NCBI GenBank assembly: GCA_947471035.1
Contig: CANIWJ010000016.1
Coordinates: 1-46,055 of the forward strand
Reading direction: 5' to 3'
DNA from: Verrucomicrobiota bacterium
Lineage (GTDB): Bacteria; Verrucomicrobiota; Verrucomicrobiia; Opitutales; Opitutaceae
Length of the DNA: 46,055 nucleotides
A program made the position numbers and the translations under genes. Below are positions 33,071 through 41,272 of the stretch, piece by piece. The stretch's first letter is position 1. Each line of letters opens with the position of its first letter. The notes beneath the pieces were generated by a model. It saw only the letters and a list, made by a program, of their open reading frames with translations, made no database searches and was not told where the DNA came from.

Positions 33071-34810
33071 ATGGCTGGCTTACAACTCTCAGGACTCGCC
33101 TCCGGTTTCGACTGGAAAACCTTCGTGGACAGTTTGATGGACCTAGAACGGGCCCCTGCTGTCCGCCTCCAGACCGAGATCAATACCAACACCAAGAAAA
33201 TCACTGCGCTCGGCGGCGTGGAATCACGCATCACCGAGCTGCGCGACGCCTCCGACGCACTCAACGACGACGGGGTTTTCGACGCCCGCTCCGCCACCGT
33301 CTCCGGCACCGGCTGGTCGGCCGCCGTCACCGCCAGCGCCACCATGGGTACCTACGCGTTTAACGTCACCCAGCGCGCCACCGCCGCCAAACTCGTCGGC
33401 GCGTCGGACCGAGGCACCGCCATCGCCTCCTCCAACGACGTCTCCGGCGTCACCCTCGCCGCCATGGGCACCGGCACCGCTGTCACCGCTGGCGACTTCA
33501 CCGTAAACGGAGCACGCGTCACCGTGGCCCTCACCGATTCACTCGCGGACGTTTTCACCAAAATCTCCGCCGCGACCGGCGGCACCGTAACCGGCGCCTA
33601 CAACGACACGACTGACAAAATCGAACTCACCGGCAGCTCCACCGTCGTGCTCGGCTCCACCACCGACACCTCCAACTTCCTTACCGCCGCCCGCCTCACC
33701 AACAACGGCACCGCCTCCGTGGCCAGCAGCGCCGCCCTCGGTGCCATTACCCCCACCGCCACCCTCGCCAACTCCCGCCTGCGCACCGCTCTCACCGGCC
33801 TGGATGGCAGCGGCAACGGCAGCTTCACCCTCAACGGCACCACCATCAGCTACAACGCCAACACCGATACCCTCAACAGCGTGATCTCCCGCATAAACGC
33901 CTCCGCCGCCGGAGTGAGCGCCTCCTTCGATGTAGCCGGCGACCGAGTCACGCTTACCAACACCTCCACCGGCGACCTCGGCTTCGGCATGACGGAGACC
34001 AGCGGCAATCTCCTCGCCGCCCTCGGCCTCACCACCGCCTCCGGTTCCAGCCTGACGCGCGGCCTCAACGCCCAGTTCACCGTCAACGGCGGCAGCACGC
34101 TCACCAGTATGAGCAACACGCTTACCGAGTCGTCGCACGGCATCTCCGGCCTCTCCGTCACCCCCGCCGCCATCGGCGGCACCGAGACCGTGACCGTGGG
34201 GTCCAACACCTCGGGCATGCGCACCAAGATCGATACCTTCATCACCAAGTTTAACGCGCTCCAAACCTACATCGACGACCAGACCAAGGTCACCAGCTCC
34301 AACAACAAAGTCTCCTCCTCCACCCTCAGCGAAAACCGCGAAGTCCAAAGCTGGGCCAGCCAGCTCCGTCGCAGCATTTTCACCACCGTGCCCGGGCTCA
34401 GCTCCTCGCTCTCCCGCCTGGACCATCTGGGCATCGATTTCACCGGCACCACCGCCACGCTCACCGTCAAAGACTCGGACAAACTCGACGCCGCGCTGGC
34501 TAATCGTCCAAGCGAAGTCTCCGCACTCTTCCGCCAAAGCAGCACCGGCATCGCCGCCACCCTGGACACCCTTTTCGACAGCTACGTGGGCAGCTTTGGC
34601 GGAGGCGGACTCCTAGCCGGCCAGACCACCAAGCTGACCAAAAACAATACCTCACTGACCAATCAGATCACCGAAATCGACCGCCGACTGGTGCAGCGCC
34701 GTTCCCAGCTCGAAGCCGGCTTTATCGCCATGGAAAAAGCCCAGTCGTTGATTCAACAAATGCAGACCCAGCTTACTAATTCCTTCGGTTCCAGCTCATC
34801 CAAGAAATGA
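33071..34810 (+). CDS. fliD: Flagellar hook-associated protein 2 (filament cap)
   Basis: 579 aa from the ATG at 33071 (MAGLQLSGLASGFDWKTFVD); an upstream in-frame ATG at 33026 gives a Pro/Arg-rich leader and is less likely. FliD_N spans ~5-105, including LMDLERAPAVRLQTEINTNT. The middle is Thr/Ser/Gly-rich and low in charge, as in surface-exposed cap domains. FliD_C follows (SGMRTKIDTFITKFNALQTY) and the C-terminal coiled coil includes DRRLVQRRSQLEAGFIAMEK. It caps the growing filament and promotes flagellin folding. The next gene starts at an ATGA overlap. First gene of the plus-strand late flagellar operon. Confidence 0.92.
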   Translation: MAGLQLSGLASGFDWKTFVDSLMDLERAPAVRLQTEINTNTKKITALGGVESRITELRDASDALNDDGVFDARSATVSGTGWSAAVTASATMGTYAFNVTQRATAAKLVGASDRGTAIASSNDVSGVTLAAMGTGTAVTAGDFTVNGARVTVALTDSLADVFTKISAATGGTVTGAYNDTTDKIELTGSSTVVLGSTTDTSNFLTAARLTNNGTASVASSAALGAITPTATLANSRLRTALTGLDGSGNGSFTLNGTTISYNANTDTLNSVISRINASAAGVSASFDVAGDRVTLTNTSTGDLGFGMTETSGNLLAALGLTTASGSSLTRGLNAQFTVNGGSTLTSMSNTLTESSHGISGLSVTPAAIGGTETVTVGSNTSGMRTKIDTFITKFNALQTYIDDQTKVTSSNNKVSSSTLSENREVQSWASQLRRSIFTTVPGLSSSLSRLDHLGIDFTGTTATLTVKDSDKLDAALANRPSEVSALFRQSSTGIAATLDTLFDSYVGSFGGGGLLAGQTTKLTKNNTSLTNQITEIDRRLVQRRSQLEAGFIAMEKAQSLIQQMQTQLTNSFGSSSSKK

Positions 34811-35535
34811 TCCCTCGCCCTTTTCGCTGCCTGTCCCTGGCCTTGGTTTTACTCCTCGGCGCGTGCTCCTCGGTCGATCCGCGCGGCCCCGACCACGGCC
34901 CGGTCTATACACCGCGCAACGTCCGCGGCCCCGAAGTCTGGCCGGAATCGGTGCGGCGTGTCGCGGTGCTGCCCGCTTACGATGCCACCAACCGCCTCAC
35001 CGCCGAATTCATCAACGGTTACGATTCCAGCTGGCGGCGCGCGCTCGATCATTCGCAACGCGCAGAATTCATCTCCCTCTCGCGCTCGACCATGACCACC
35101 TGGTTTACCCGCACCAGCTTCTCCAGCTCCGACCCGCTTCCCTTCGGCATGCTCGGTCGCATCGGCCGGGAAACGAGCGCCCAGGCGGTGCTGTTTCTCG
35201 ACATCACCCACTGCTCGCCATACCCGCCGCTCACCCTTTCCTACCGCGCTCGGCTGGTCGATCTGAAGAGTGGCGACATCATCTGGATGGCCGACGAAAT
35301 CGTGGACGCCGCCGACGCCGAAACCTCGCGCGGAGCGCGACGCTTCGCCCGCGAAAATTCTTCCCAGCCGGGCGACGCCGCCTACGGCGTGGTGCAAAGC
35401 CCCACCCGCTTCGCTGATTATGCGTTTCAAGCGGTCACCGCCGTGCTCCCGCCTCGCACCAATCCCATTTCGGACGACAACAAGAACAAGCTTGCCCCTA
35501 AAAAAAATCCGAATCGTGCCGATAACAACAAGTGA
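34807..35535 (+). CDS. Outer-membrane-type lipoprotein of the fliD operon
   Basis: 242 aa. Signal peptide with lipobox: PFRCLSLALVLLLGACSS, so Cys20 would be lipidated. The mature part contains RRVAVLPAYDATNRLTAEFI and QAVLFLDITHCSPYPPLTLS, strand patterns like those of GNA1162/CsgG-type or FlgO-like lipoproteins that bind outer-membrane assemblies. The tail is Asn/Lys-rich. It starts inside the fliD stop codon (ATGA), so translation is coupled to FliD. A role in flagellar outer-membrane structures is plausible but not shown by the sequence. Confidence 0.7.
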   Translation: MIPRPFRCLSLALVLLLGACSSVDPRGPDHGPVYTPRNVRGPEVWPESVRRVAVLPAYDATNRLTAEFINGYDSSWRRALDHSQRAEFISLSRSTMTTWFTRTSFSSSDPLPFGMLGRIGRETSAQAVLFLDITHCSPYPPLTLSYRARLVDLKSGDIIWMADEIVDAADAETSRGARRFARENSSQPGDAAYGVVQSPTRFADYAFQAVTAVLPPRTNPISDDNKNKLAPKKNPNRADNNK

Positions 35536-35598
35536 CAGTAACCAACGGCGTTCCCTCCCTCCTGATTCAGGGCTGACCGTGCAACCCACCGCATAGCC

Positions 35599-35886
35599 AT
35601 GATCACAAACACAAACAATGTCGGGTCTCCCCAGACCCACGCCTTAGACCCGAGACGCGAACGAGCGTCCTCCGCTGCGGCTTCGTCGCCACGCGAGGAC
35701 TCCTTATCTACTGCCAACGCGAACGACCTAAAGGCCGCGCTCGCCCGCACCGATACCGTGCGCCCCGAAGTGGTCGAACGCGCCAGCCACCTCGCGGTGG
35801 ATATGAACTATCCGCCGCGCCAAATCATCGAACAGGTCGCCAGCCTGCTCGCCGCCTCCCACGACCTTAGCGAAGAACAGGACTAA
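35599..35886 (+). CDS. FlgM-like anti-sigma-28 candidate
   Basis: 95 aa. The N-terminal half is Ser/Ala/Asn-rich and looks disordered. The C-terminal half carries VRPEVVERASHLAVDMNYPP followed by RQIIEQVASLL, which resembles the FlgM sigma-28-binding region (VRxEKVxxLKxAIxxGxY...IAxxLL). FlgM holds FliA until the hook is complete and is then exported. The setting between fliD and fliS, with sigma-28 promoters nearby, fits. The match is by eye over a short region, so it stays tentative. Confidence 0.5.
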   Translation: MITNTNNVGSPQTHALDPRRERASSAAASSPREDSLSTANANDLKAALARTDTVRPEVVERASHLAVDMNYPPRQIIEQVASLLAASHDLSEEQD

Positions 35887-35889
35887 GCC

Positions 35890-36297
35890 ATGCCTCCTGC
35901 CCATCCCTACGCCCGCGCCTATCAGTCGCAATCGATCCTGACCGCCAGCCCAGGTCAGCTCGTCTTGTTGATGTATGACGGGGCCCTCCGCTTCATGAAC
36001 CAGGCCCACGCCGCCTTCGAGCTGCCCGAGGATAACCCCCGCCGCATCGAGATGATCAATACCGCCTTGCTGCGCGCCCAGGCCATCATCGCAGAACTAC
36101 GCGCCAACCTCAACATTGAGGCCGGTGGCGAAGTCGCCGCGAATCTCGACCGCCTCTACGAATATCACCTGCGTCGGCTCTTCTACGCCAACATGCGCAA
36201 AGATGTTTCCGCCGTCATCGAGGTCGAGGGCCTGGTCCGCGTCCTGCGCGAATCCTGGGCCGAGATGCTGCACTCCAGCGAAGCCCGCGTCGCCTGA
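35890..36297 (+). CDS. fliS: Flagellin export chaperone
   Basis: 135 aa, the normal FliS length. Typical start AYQSQSILTASPGQLVLLMY followed by DGALRFMNQA, then LLRAQAIIAELRANLNIEAG and YEYHLRRLFYANMRKD. FliS binds the flagellin C-terminus in the cytoplasm and prevents premature polymerisation. It is translated right after the FlgM-like gene (3-base gap) and before a FliT-like gene, as in many fliDST operons. In this organism it should handle glycosylated flagellin. Confidence 0.92.
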   Translation: MPPAHPYARAYQSQSILTASPGQLVLLMYDGALRFMNQAHAAFELPEDNPRRIEMINTALLRAQAIIAELRANLNIEAGGEVAANLDRLYEYHLRRLFYANMRKDVSAVIEVEGLVRVLRESWAEMLHSSEARVA

Positions 36298-36315
36298 CGC
36301 GCTCCACCCGCCGTC

Positions 36316-36657
36316 ATGCACGCCACCGGCCCCACTCCCGCCACCCTGCGCCTTTTGGCCTGCGTGGAAGCCTTTTCCCACGAGGAGGAGGGCGCGGTCG
36401 GCCATGACGACTGGTCGGCGCTAGCCACGATTTTAGAACGCGAATTGGCGCTCCTCCAAAACCTGCCGGACGATCCCGCCCGCCACACCGACGCCGCGCT
36501 AGCCGCTCGCGCCCAGCTTTTACGCCAGCGCTACGCGGCTATGTCGGAGCGTATCGCCGCCGCCCGCGCCCGGGACGAAGCCGAATACACTACGCTACGC
36601 GAGACCTCGCGCCGCGTGCACGGCGTGCGCCACGCCTACATCCGGTCCGCCGCCTGA
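36316..36657 (+). CDS. FliT-like small helical protein
   Basis: 113 aa, almost entirely helical (ATILERELALLQNL, LAARAQLLRQRYAAMSERIA), with no signal peptide. Position directly after fliS and the general pattern fit the FliT/FlgN export chaperones, which are too diverged to recognise by motif. Last gene of the fliD operon, converging on the NtrC-type regulator gene with a 24-base gap. Confidence 0.5.
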   Translation: MHATGPTPATLRLLACVEAFSHEEEGAVGHDDWSALATILERELALLQNLPDDPARHTDAALAARAQLLRQRYAAMSERIAAARARDEAEYTTLRETSRRVHGVRHAYIRSAA

Positions 36658-36681
36658 GCTACGGCCGGCTTTACCCTGCCC

Positions 36682-38277
36682 TTACTTCGATGGCAGGCCC
36701 TCTTCGATCCGATACTCGGTGAGTTTATTGCGCAGCGTGCGGATCGAGATGCCGAGTAAATCGGCCGCCTTGGTGCGATTCCCCTGCGTGGAAACCAGAG
36801 TGTCGAGAATGGCCTTTTTCTCGATTTCACTGAGCGGTAAAATCTCCGCTGGCACACGGGCGGCGCTTTCCGCTCCAGCCGCCACAGCGACTTCCACCGT
36901 GCTCACCGCGACCGAAACCGGCGGGGCGGCCTCAAACACCGGCGCGGGCGGCGGCGCGTACGTAGGCACCGGAGCTGGAGTTGGCGCGGGCGGCGGAATA
37001 AACGGCGGCGGAGTAGCCAGTACGGGGTTCACCGCCACATAGGGAGAACCCATCGCCTGCTCGGAAACCAGACCGGCATGCGCCACCGGACGCCCCAAAT
37101 CGACCCGCGCGAGCGTCGGCAAATTCAAGGCCGCCGTCGTGACCGGGCGATGATCCTCGGAAAGAATGACCGCGCGCTCGATGGTGTTTTGTAACTCCCG
37201 CACATTACCCGGCCACGGATAGGTATGCAGTGAGACCAAGGCGTGATCGCTAAAACCGGGCAGTCGCAACCCGTGTTTGCGGGCAAAACGCCGCAGGAAA
37301 TTTTCCGCGAAAACATCGATGTCGTCCGGGCGTTCCCGCAGCGGCGGCACCGCGATGGGGAAAACATTTAAACGGTAATATAAATCGGAGCGGAATAGCC
37401 CGCGCTCCATGAAGTGCTGCAAATCACGATTCGAGGTGGCGAGGATGCGCACATTTACCTTGATCGTCTTGGTCCCGCCCACCCGCTCAAATTCGCGCTC
37501 CTGCAACACGCGCAATAATTTGGCCTGCAAGTTCAGCGGCAACTCGCTCACCTCGTCGAGCAGGAGGGTGCCGCGATTGGCCAATTCAAAACGCCCCTCG
37601 CGGCGCTCGATCGCTCCGGTGAACGCGCCCTTTTCGTGGCCGAACAGCTCGCTCTCGATCAACTGCTCGGAAAGGGCGGCGCAGTTGACCTTGATGTAAG
37701 GCTCGGCCCGACGCGGTGAATTCCGGAAAATTTCGTGCGCGACCATTTCCTTGCCCGAGCCATTCTCACCTGTGATCAGCACGGTGGCATCGGTCGGGGC
37801 CACGCGTTCGACCAACTGGCGCACCCGCAACATCGCCGGACTGCGCCCCAGCATGGGTTCGCCGTCGCCGCCGCTGCGCTCGCTAAAATAACGATTCACT
37901 TTGATCAGCTGGCTGTAGTTGTCGGCCTTGCGCAGGATCATGTCGATCTGCGCGGGCTGAAACGGCTTGATCACGTAATCAAAGGCCCCGGCACGCATAC
38001 AGCCGACCGCACTCTCAATCGTGCCGTGCCCGGTCATCATCACCACCAACGGATGCGTGGGCAGCGCCATGACCTGCTCCAAAAACCGCTGGCCGTCGCC
38101 GTCAGGCAGCCGCACATCCAGCATAACCAAGTCAAAACTCTCCTTGCCCAGCAAAGTCTCGGCGGCAGCAAGTGTGCCCGCGCTAGCTGTTTGCAAACGG
38201 CGGGCCTTGAAAATATCCTCCAATGAACGGCGCACCAAAGGCTCGTCGTCGATCACTAGAATTTTTTCGAGAGACAT
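36682..38277 (-). CDS. NtrC-family sigma-54-dependent response regulator (FlgR/FleR-like)
   Basis: 531 aa. REC domain (~1-120) with acidic pair Asp10/Asp11, phospho-acceptor Asp54 in LVMLDVRLPDGDG and Lys104 in YVIKPF. AAA+ domain (~140-380) with Walker A GENGSGKE (170-177), the sigma-54 contact loop GAFTGA (217-222) and Walker B LLLDE. A long Pro/Ala/Val-rich linker (~420-480) is unusual. A Fis-type helix-turn-helix closes the protein (GNRTKAADLLGISIRTLRNK). It activates sigma-54 promoters after phosphorylation. In a flagellar locus it is likely the middle-gene activator. No sigma-54 site was found in this window, so its targets lie elsewhere. Confidence 0.9.
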   Translation of the reverse strand: MSLEKILVIDDEPLVRRSLEDIFKARRLQTASAGTLAAAETLLGKESFDLVMLDVRLPDGDGQRFLEQVMALPTHPLVVMMTGHGTIESAVGCMRAGAFDYVIKPFQPAQIDMILRKADNYSQLIKVNRYFSERSGGDGEPMLGRSPAMLRVRQLVERVAPTDATVLITGENGSGKEMVAHEIFRNSPRRAEPYIKVNCAALSEQLIESELFGHEKGAFTGAIERREGRFELANRGTLLLDEVSELPLNLQAKLLRVLQEREFERVGGTKTIKVNVRILATSNRDLQHFMERGLFRSDLYYRLNVFPIAVPPLRERPDDIDVFAENFLRRFARKHGLRLPGFSDHALVSLHTYPWPGNVRELQNTIERAVILSEDHRPVTTAALNLPTLARVDLGRPVAHAGLVSEQAMGSPYVAVNPVLATPPPFIPPPAPTPAPVPTYAPPPAPVFEAAPPVSVAVSTVEVAVAAGAESAARVPAEILPLSEIEKKAILDTLVSTQGNRTKAADLLGISIRTLRNKLTEYRIEEGLPSK

Positions 38278-38374
38278 AGATGGGGTTCAGGGGATAACTA
38301 ATGAAGCACCTTAGCTAAATGCAGGTTCGCTCAATCGGAAAGCGGGAAAATTTTATCAATTTTTCGTTTAGGCC

Positions 38375-38401
38375 TAAATCCGTTACAGGAAAGACCGATA
38401 A
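38375..38401 (+). promoter_or_regulatory. Sigma-28 (FliA) type promoter for the 120-aa unknown gene
   Basis: TAAATCCG (38375-38382), 11 bases, ACCGATAA (38394-38401). The -10 matches GCCGATAA at 7 of 8 positions and spacing is canonical. The expected start site is about 20 bases before the ATG at 38430. Confidence 0.6.
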
Positions 38402-38429
38402 CCAAGGCTGTTACCCTACTATACCCATT

Positions 38430-38792
38430 ATGCGCCTGCTTTCATTTCTAAACCAGGTCGAGACCACCTTGGCCATGCTTCGTCCGGAAGAATCCACCGG
38501 TTGGAACCGACGGGCCGATTACCAGACTGGCGTGGCCACCTGGTGGCACCCTTCCCTCGGCTTGGTCTTGGGCCTGCGTTGCTGCGCCCTCGGTAACGAC
38601 CGCTACAGCATTCAGACCCGCTGGTCCGGCCCCACCGGCGCGGTGCTCCAAGATCGCACCTTTTTTTGCGGCTCTTCTTCATTCGAGTGGCAAACCGCCG
38701 CCGAAGCGGTCGCCGAAGCCATGCCCGAGGCCACCTTGAGTGATCCGGGCAGCCTCGGCCACTCCACCTCTCCGAATACCGCCACCGCCTAA
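38430..38792 (+). CDS. Conserved-looking hypothetical protein under a sigma-28 promoter
   Basis: 120 aa from the ATG at 38430. An upstream in-frame ATG at 38319 would place the promoter inside the gene and is rejected. The start MRLLSFLNQVETTLAMLRPE is helical. The middle is rich in Trp/Gly/Cys (GVATWWHPSLGLVLGLRCCA, YSIQTRWSGPTGAV) and strand-like. No signal peptide, metal motif or known family is recognised. It is monocistronic, between the regulator gene and cheX, with its own promoter and an overlapping terminator. The promoter suggests a motility or chemotaxis role. Confidence 0.65.
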   Translation: MRLLSFLNQVETTLAMLRPEESTGWNRRADYQTGVATWWHPSLGLVLGLRCCALGNDRYSIQTRWSGPTGAVLQDRTFFCGSSSFEWQTAAEAVAEAMPEATLSDPGSLGHSTSPNTATA

Positions 38793-38812
38793 GCTTACCG
38801 CTTAGGCTTTTT
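38787..38812 (+). terminator. Rho-independent terminator
   Basis: Perfect 8-bp stem GCCTAAGC/GCTTAGGC with loop TTACC followed by five T. It overlaps the stop codon of the 120-aa gene and ends its transcript before cheX. Confidence 0.75.
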
Positions 38813-38845
38813 CCAAACTCATCTCCCCAACGCGCCCCGATCCCC

Positions 38846-39364
38846 ATGCCCGCGACCAAAGATATTTCCGAAATCGTTTTCCAAGAAACCATCACCAGAG
38901 CAGTTAACGAAGTCTTCAACACCATGCTGGGGAAAAAAGCGACCCTCGTGCCGCTAGCCCCTGGCTCCCACTCCGCCAGCGAAAACGTGGACCTCGATCA
39001 ACCACATGTCGTCGGCACGGTGGGCTTCATCGGCACCATCAACGGCCTCATCTATCTCTACATGGACGTCGGCTTCGCCCAACACTGCGCCGCCTGCATG
39101 CTCGGCATGAGCGACTCCGAAATCGCCGAGGCCGGCGATGAAACCGTGAACGACGCCATCGGCGAGCTCACCAACATGACCGTGGGCACTTTCAAAAACC
39201 AACTAGCCGACCGCGGCTTCCCCTGCAAGCTCACCATCCCGTCCATTCTCCGCGGCAGTCACTTCCGCATCGAACCGATCAGCTCCGCCACCCGCCGCAT
39301 TTATCGCTTCGACATCGGCGGCCATCCGCTGACCGCCGATTTGCTCATGCAGCACGGCGATTAA
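38846..39364 (+). CDS. cheX: CheX-type CheY-P phosphatase
   Basis: 172 aa. The CheC/CheX/FliY active helix is seen in DAIGELTNMTVGTFKNQL: Glu107 and Asn110 of the ExxN pair that attacks CheY-phosphate. The rest shows the beta-alpha pattern of CheX (VVGTVGFIGTINGLIYLYM, YRFDIGGHPLTADLL). It dephosphorylates CheY-type regulators. The response regulator gene follows 59 bases later on the same strand and is the likely substrate or partner. No Shine-Dalgarno is visible before the ATG. Confidence 0.82.
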   Translation: MPATKDISEIVFQETITRAVNEVFNTMLGKKATLVPLAPGSHSASENVDLDQPHVVGTVGFIGTINGLIYLYMDVGFAQHCAACMLGMSDSEIAEAGDETVNDAIGELTNMTVGTFKNQLADRGFPCKLTIPSILRGSHFRIEPISSATRRIYRFDIGGHPLTADLLMQHGD

Positions 39365-39423
39365 TCACACCTGTCCCCAACCTTTTTTCATAAACCCTTT
39401 AACCACTTTTCTTAAAGCTCACT

Positions 39424-40566
39424 ATGCGCTATAAACTCCTCAGCGTGGACGATTCCAAAACCGTCCGTATCATCATCAAAAAAGCTTTTAAGCTCTACGA
39501 CGTGGAGATTTTTGAAGCCGCCAACGGCGTCGAAGGTCTTGCCCTCGCCGCCAAAGAAACTCCCGACGTGATCCTTCTCGACGTTACCATGCCCGTCATG
39601 GACGGCGTAGAGATGCTGACCAAACTCAAGGGCGACCCACGCCTCAAAGGCATTCCCGTCGTCATGCTGACCGCCGAAGGCGGCAAAGACCACGTGCTGA
39701 AAATCGCCAAGATCGGCGTGCGCGACTACATCGTAAAACCCTTCAAGGAAGAGGTCCTGGTTCAAAAAGTCGGCCGCATCATCGACCTCAAGCCCATCAG
39801 CGACGCCCCCGCCAAAGCCAAATCCATCTTCGATTCGGCCAACCTGCTTATCGTTGAAGACAAGCCCGCCATCGTCGCCCAAATCCAAGAAGGCCTCAAA
39901 CACACCCCTTGGCAGGTGCACGGCGTGGCCACCACTGGCGAAGCCATCGACTACTGCGGACGCAACACGGCGGATTTCATCATGATCTCCCTCTCCCTGG
40001 CCGACGACGCCGCCGCCACCCTCTTCCGCGTCCTCCGCGCCAACCTCAAAACCAAGTACACCCCCATCTTCGGACTCGCGGTCAAGACCGACAGCAACGC
40101 CCAACAACAGGCCCAACAAGTAGGCTTCACCGGCATCGCCACCAAGCCCATCGACATGGCCGACCTGGAAGCGAAAGTCGCCAAAGCCATGAACCTCGAC
40201 ACCTCGGAACGCTACTTTAGCACCGATGTTGACTTGCTGGTCATGAAACTCCCGGAATTCTGCACCCCCAACGTAGTCAACGAGATCACCGGTTACCTCA
40301 AGGGCAAGGTGGCCGACGCGGTGGATAGCGGCATCAACAAGGTCGTCTTCGATCTCCAGGAGGTGAAACGCCTCGACATGGTGATCATCAAACTCCTGCT
40401 CACCGCCATGCAGTCGTGCCGCGAAGTCGCGCTGCAATATACCCTCATGGGCAACGCCACCATCATTGCCGAATCCAAAGGCTACGAAGACACTCGTGGA
40501 TGGCAGTTCCACGAAAACATCGATGCTGCCCGCCAGAGCTTCCAGAAAGCGCCGGTCGGAGTCTAA
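39424..40566 (+). CDS. REC-REC-STAS-like response regulator
   Basis: 380 aa. REC1 (~1-122) is canonical: acidic pair Asp9/Asp10, phospho-acceptor Asp53 (ILLDVTMPVMDG), Thr83 and Lys105. REC2 (~139-258) keeps Glu145/Asp146 and Lys241 but has Ser near residue 189 where the acceptor Asp belongs (FIMISLSLADD), so it is probably a pseudo-receiver. The C-terminal ~110 residues (VVFDLQEVKRLDMVIIKLLL) look like a STAS/anti-sigma-antagonist fold. It sits between CheX and a strong terminator. The output is likely protein-protein rather than DNA binding. A role in motor or signalling control is inferred. Confidence 0.8.
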   Translation: MRYKLLSVDDSKTVRIIIKKAFKLYDVEIFEAANGVEGLALAAKETPDVILLDVTMPVMDGVEMLTKLKGDPRLKGIPVVMLTAEGGKDHVLKIAKIGVRDYIVKPFKEEVLVQKVGRIIDLKPISDAPAKAKSIFDSANLLIVEDKPAIVAQIQEGLKHTPWQVHGVATTGEAIDYCGRNTADFIMISLSLADDAAATLFRVLRANLKTKYTPIFGLAVKTDSNAQQQAQQVGFTGIATKPIDMADLEAKVAKAMNLDTSERYFSTDVDLLVMKLPEFCTPNVVNEITGYLKGKVADAVDSGINKVVFDLQEVKRLDMVIIKLLLTAMQSCREVALQYTLMGNATIIAESKGYEDTRGWQFHENIDAARQSFQKAPVGV

Positions 40567-40591
40567 GCCAATCGCTCCCCCGCTCCACCTG

Positions 40592-40622
40592 CCCGCGTTT
40601 CACCCGAAACGCGGGTTTTTTT
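40592..40622 (+). terminator. Rho-independent terminator
   Basis: Perfect 9-bp stem CCCGCGTTT/AAACGCGGG with loop CACCCG followed by seven T. It ends the cheX/REC-REC-STAS transcript, 25 bases past the stop codon, and insulates the sigma-28 promoter that follows. Confidence 0.92.
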
Positions 40623-40648
40623 ATGGATAAAAACCCCTACGACATCGC

Positions 40649-40676
40649 TAAAGAAACGCGCGTCCTGTGCCGATAG
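40649..40676 (+). promoter_or_regulatory. Sigma-28 (FliA) type promoter for the Pro-rich/TPR operon
   Basis: TAAAGAAA (40649-40656), 12 bases, GCCGATAG (40669-40676). The -10 matches GCCGATAA at 7 of 8 positions. The -35 keeps TAAAG, with spacing one base longer than the other sites of this window. The expected transcription start is about 50 bases before the ATG at 40736. Confidence 0.6.
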
Positions 40677-40735
40677 ACACCTCGGAACCTTACTCAGGAT
40701 GGCCCCGTGAACACCAATCACCGAACCATCTTACC

Positions 40736-41272
40736 ATGCCTGCCTCCCATTCGCCGCCCGGCGACCAAGTCTGTGTACGCACAGGCCTGCGTCGCATGGC
40801 CGCCCCCACCTCCTGCCTCCTGCTGATCCTCGCCGCCAATCAATCCGCCGCCCTCTCCGATGCATCCCTGCCCTATCTGGCGCAAGGTGCCCCGGAAGCC
40901 ATGCGTTTCGCCTCCGCGAAACCCATGGCTCCCCGGCCGGCCCGACCCGTGGCCTCCCTAAAGCCACCCGCGACCGATCTGCCCGCTGCAGTTACGCCCC
41001 AATCCAACTCAAAGCCCAAACCGGATACCGCCACCGCTACTTCGCCTCCGACGGCCAACCTGCCCGACAAGGCTAATTCGGCGGCTAACGGCTCCGACCC
41101 CGCATCAACCTCCAACCCGTCCGCCAATCCGAACGCCTCCCCGCCTGCGACCGGGGTGGAGCTCGTGCCCGACACCTACTCACCGCGCATCACCGTGCGG
41201 GTCGAAGACCTTTTACCATTCTTCGCTCCGCCCGGCCAGCCGGTCAGCAGTGCCACGTATGAAATGAAGTAA
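40736..41272 (+). CDS. Pro/Ala/Ser-rich exported protein of unknown function
   Basis: 178 aa from the ATG at 40736. A GTG at 40667 is in frame but lies inside the promoter, so it is rejected; an internal ATG at 40796 is also possible. A basic stretch and hydrophobic segment (RTGLRRMAAPTSCLLLILAA) look like a signal peptide. The mature part is a low-complexity Pro/Ala/Ser/Thr linker, then an ordered tail (GVELVPDTYSPRITVRVEDL). The C-terminal segment may be the functional part, with the linker spanning the periplasm or wall. The next gene starts at once after the stop (TAA-ATG). Family not recognised. Confidence 0.6.
   Translation: MPASHSPPGDQVCVRTGLRRMAAPTSCLLLILAANQSAALSDASLPYLAQGAPEAMRFASAKPMAPRPARPVASLKPPATDLPAAVTPQSNSKPKPDTATATSPPTANLPDKANSAANGSDPASTSNPSANPNASPPATGVELVPDTYSPRITVRVEDLLPFFAPPGQPVSSATYEMK

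Noticed and set aside
33539-34537. 332-codon minus-strand open frame across fliD
   Set aside because: Gly/Ala/Glu low-complexity product, complement of the Thr/Ser-rich FliD coding sequence.
40667-40735. GTG at 40667 as start of the Pro-rich exported protein
   Set aside because: It would lie inside the sigma-28 promoter. The ATG at 40736 leaves a normal leader and a better signal peptide.
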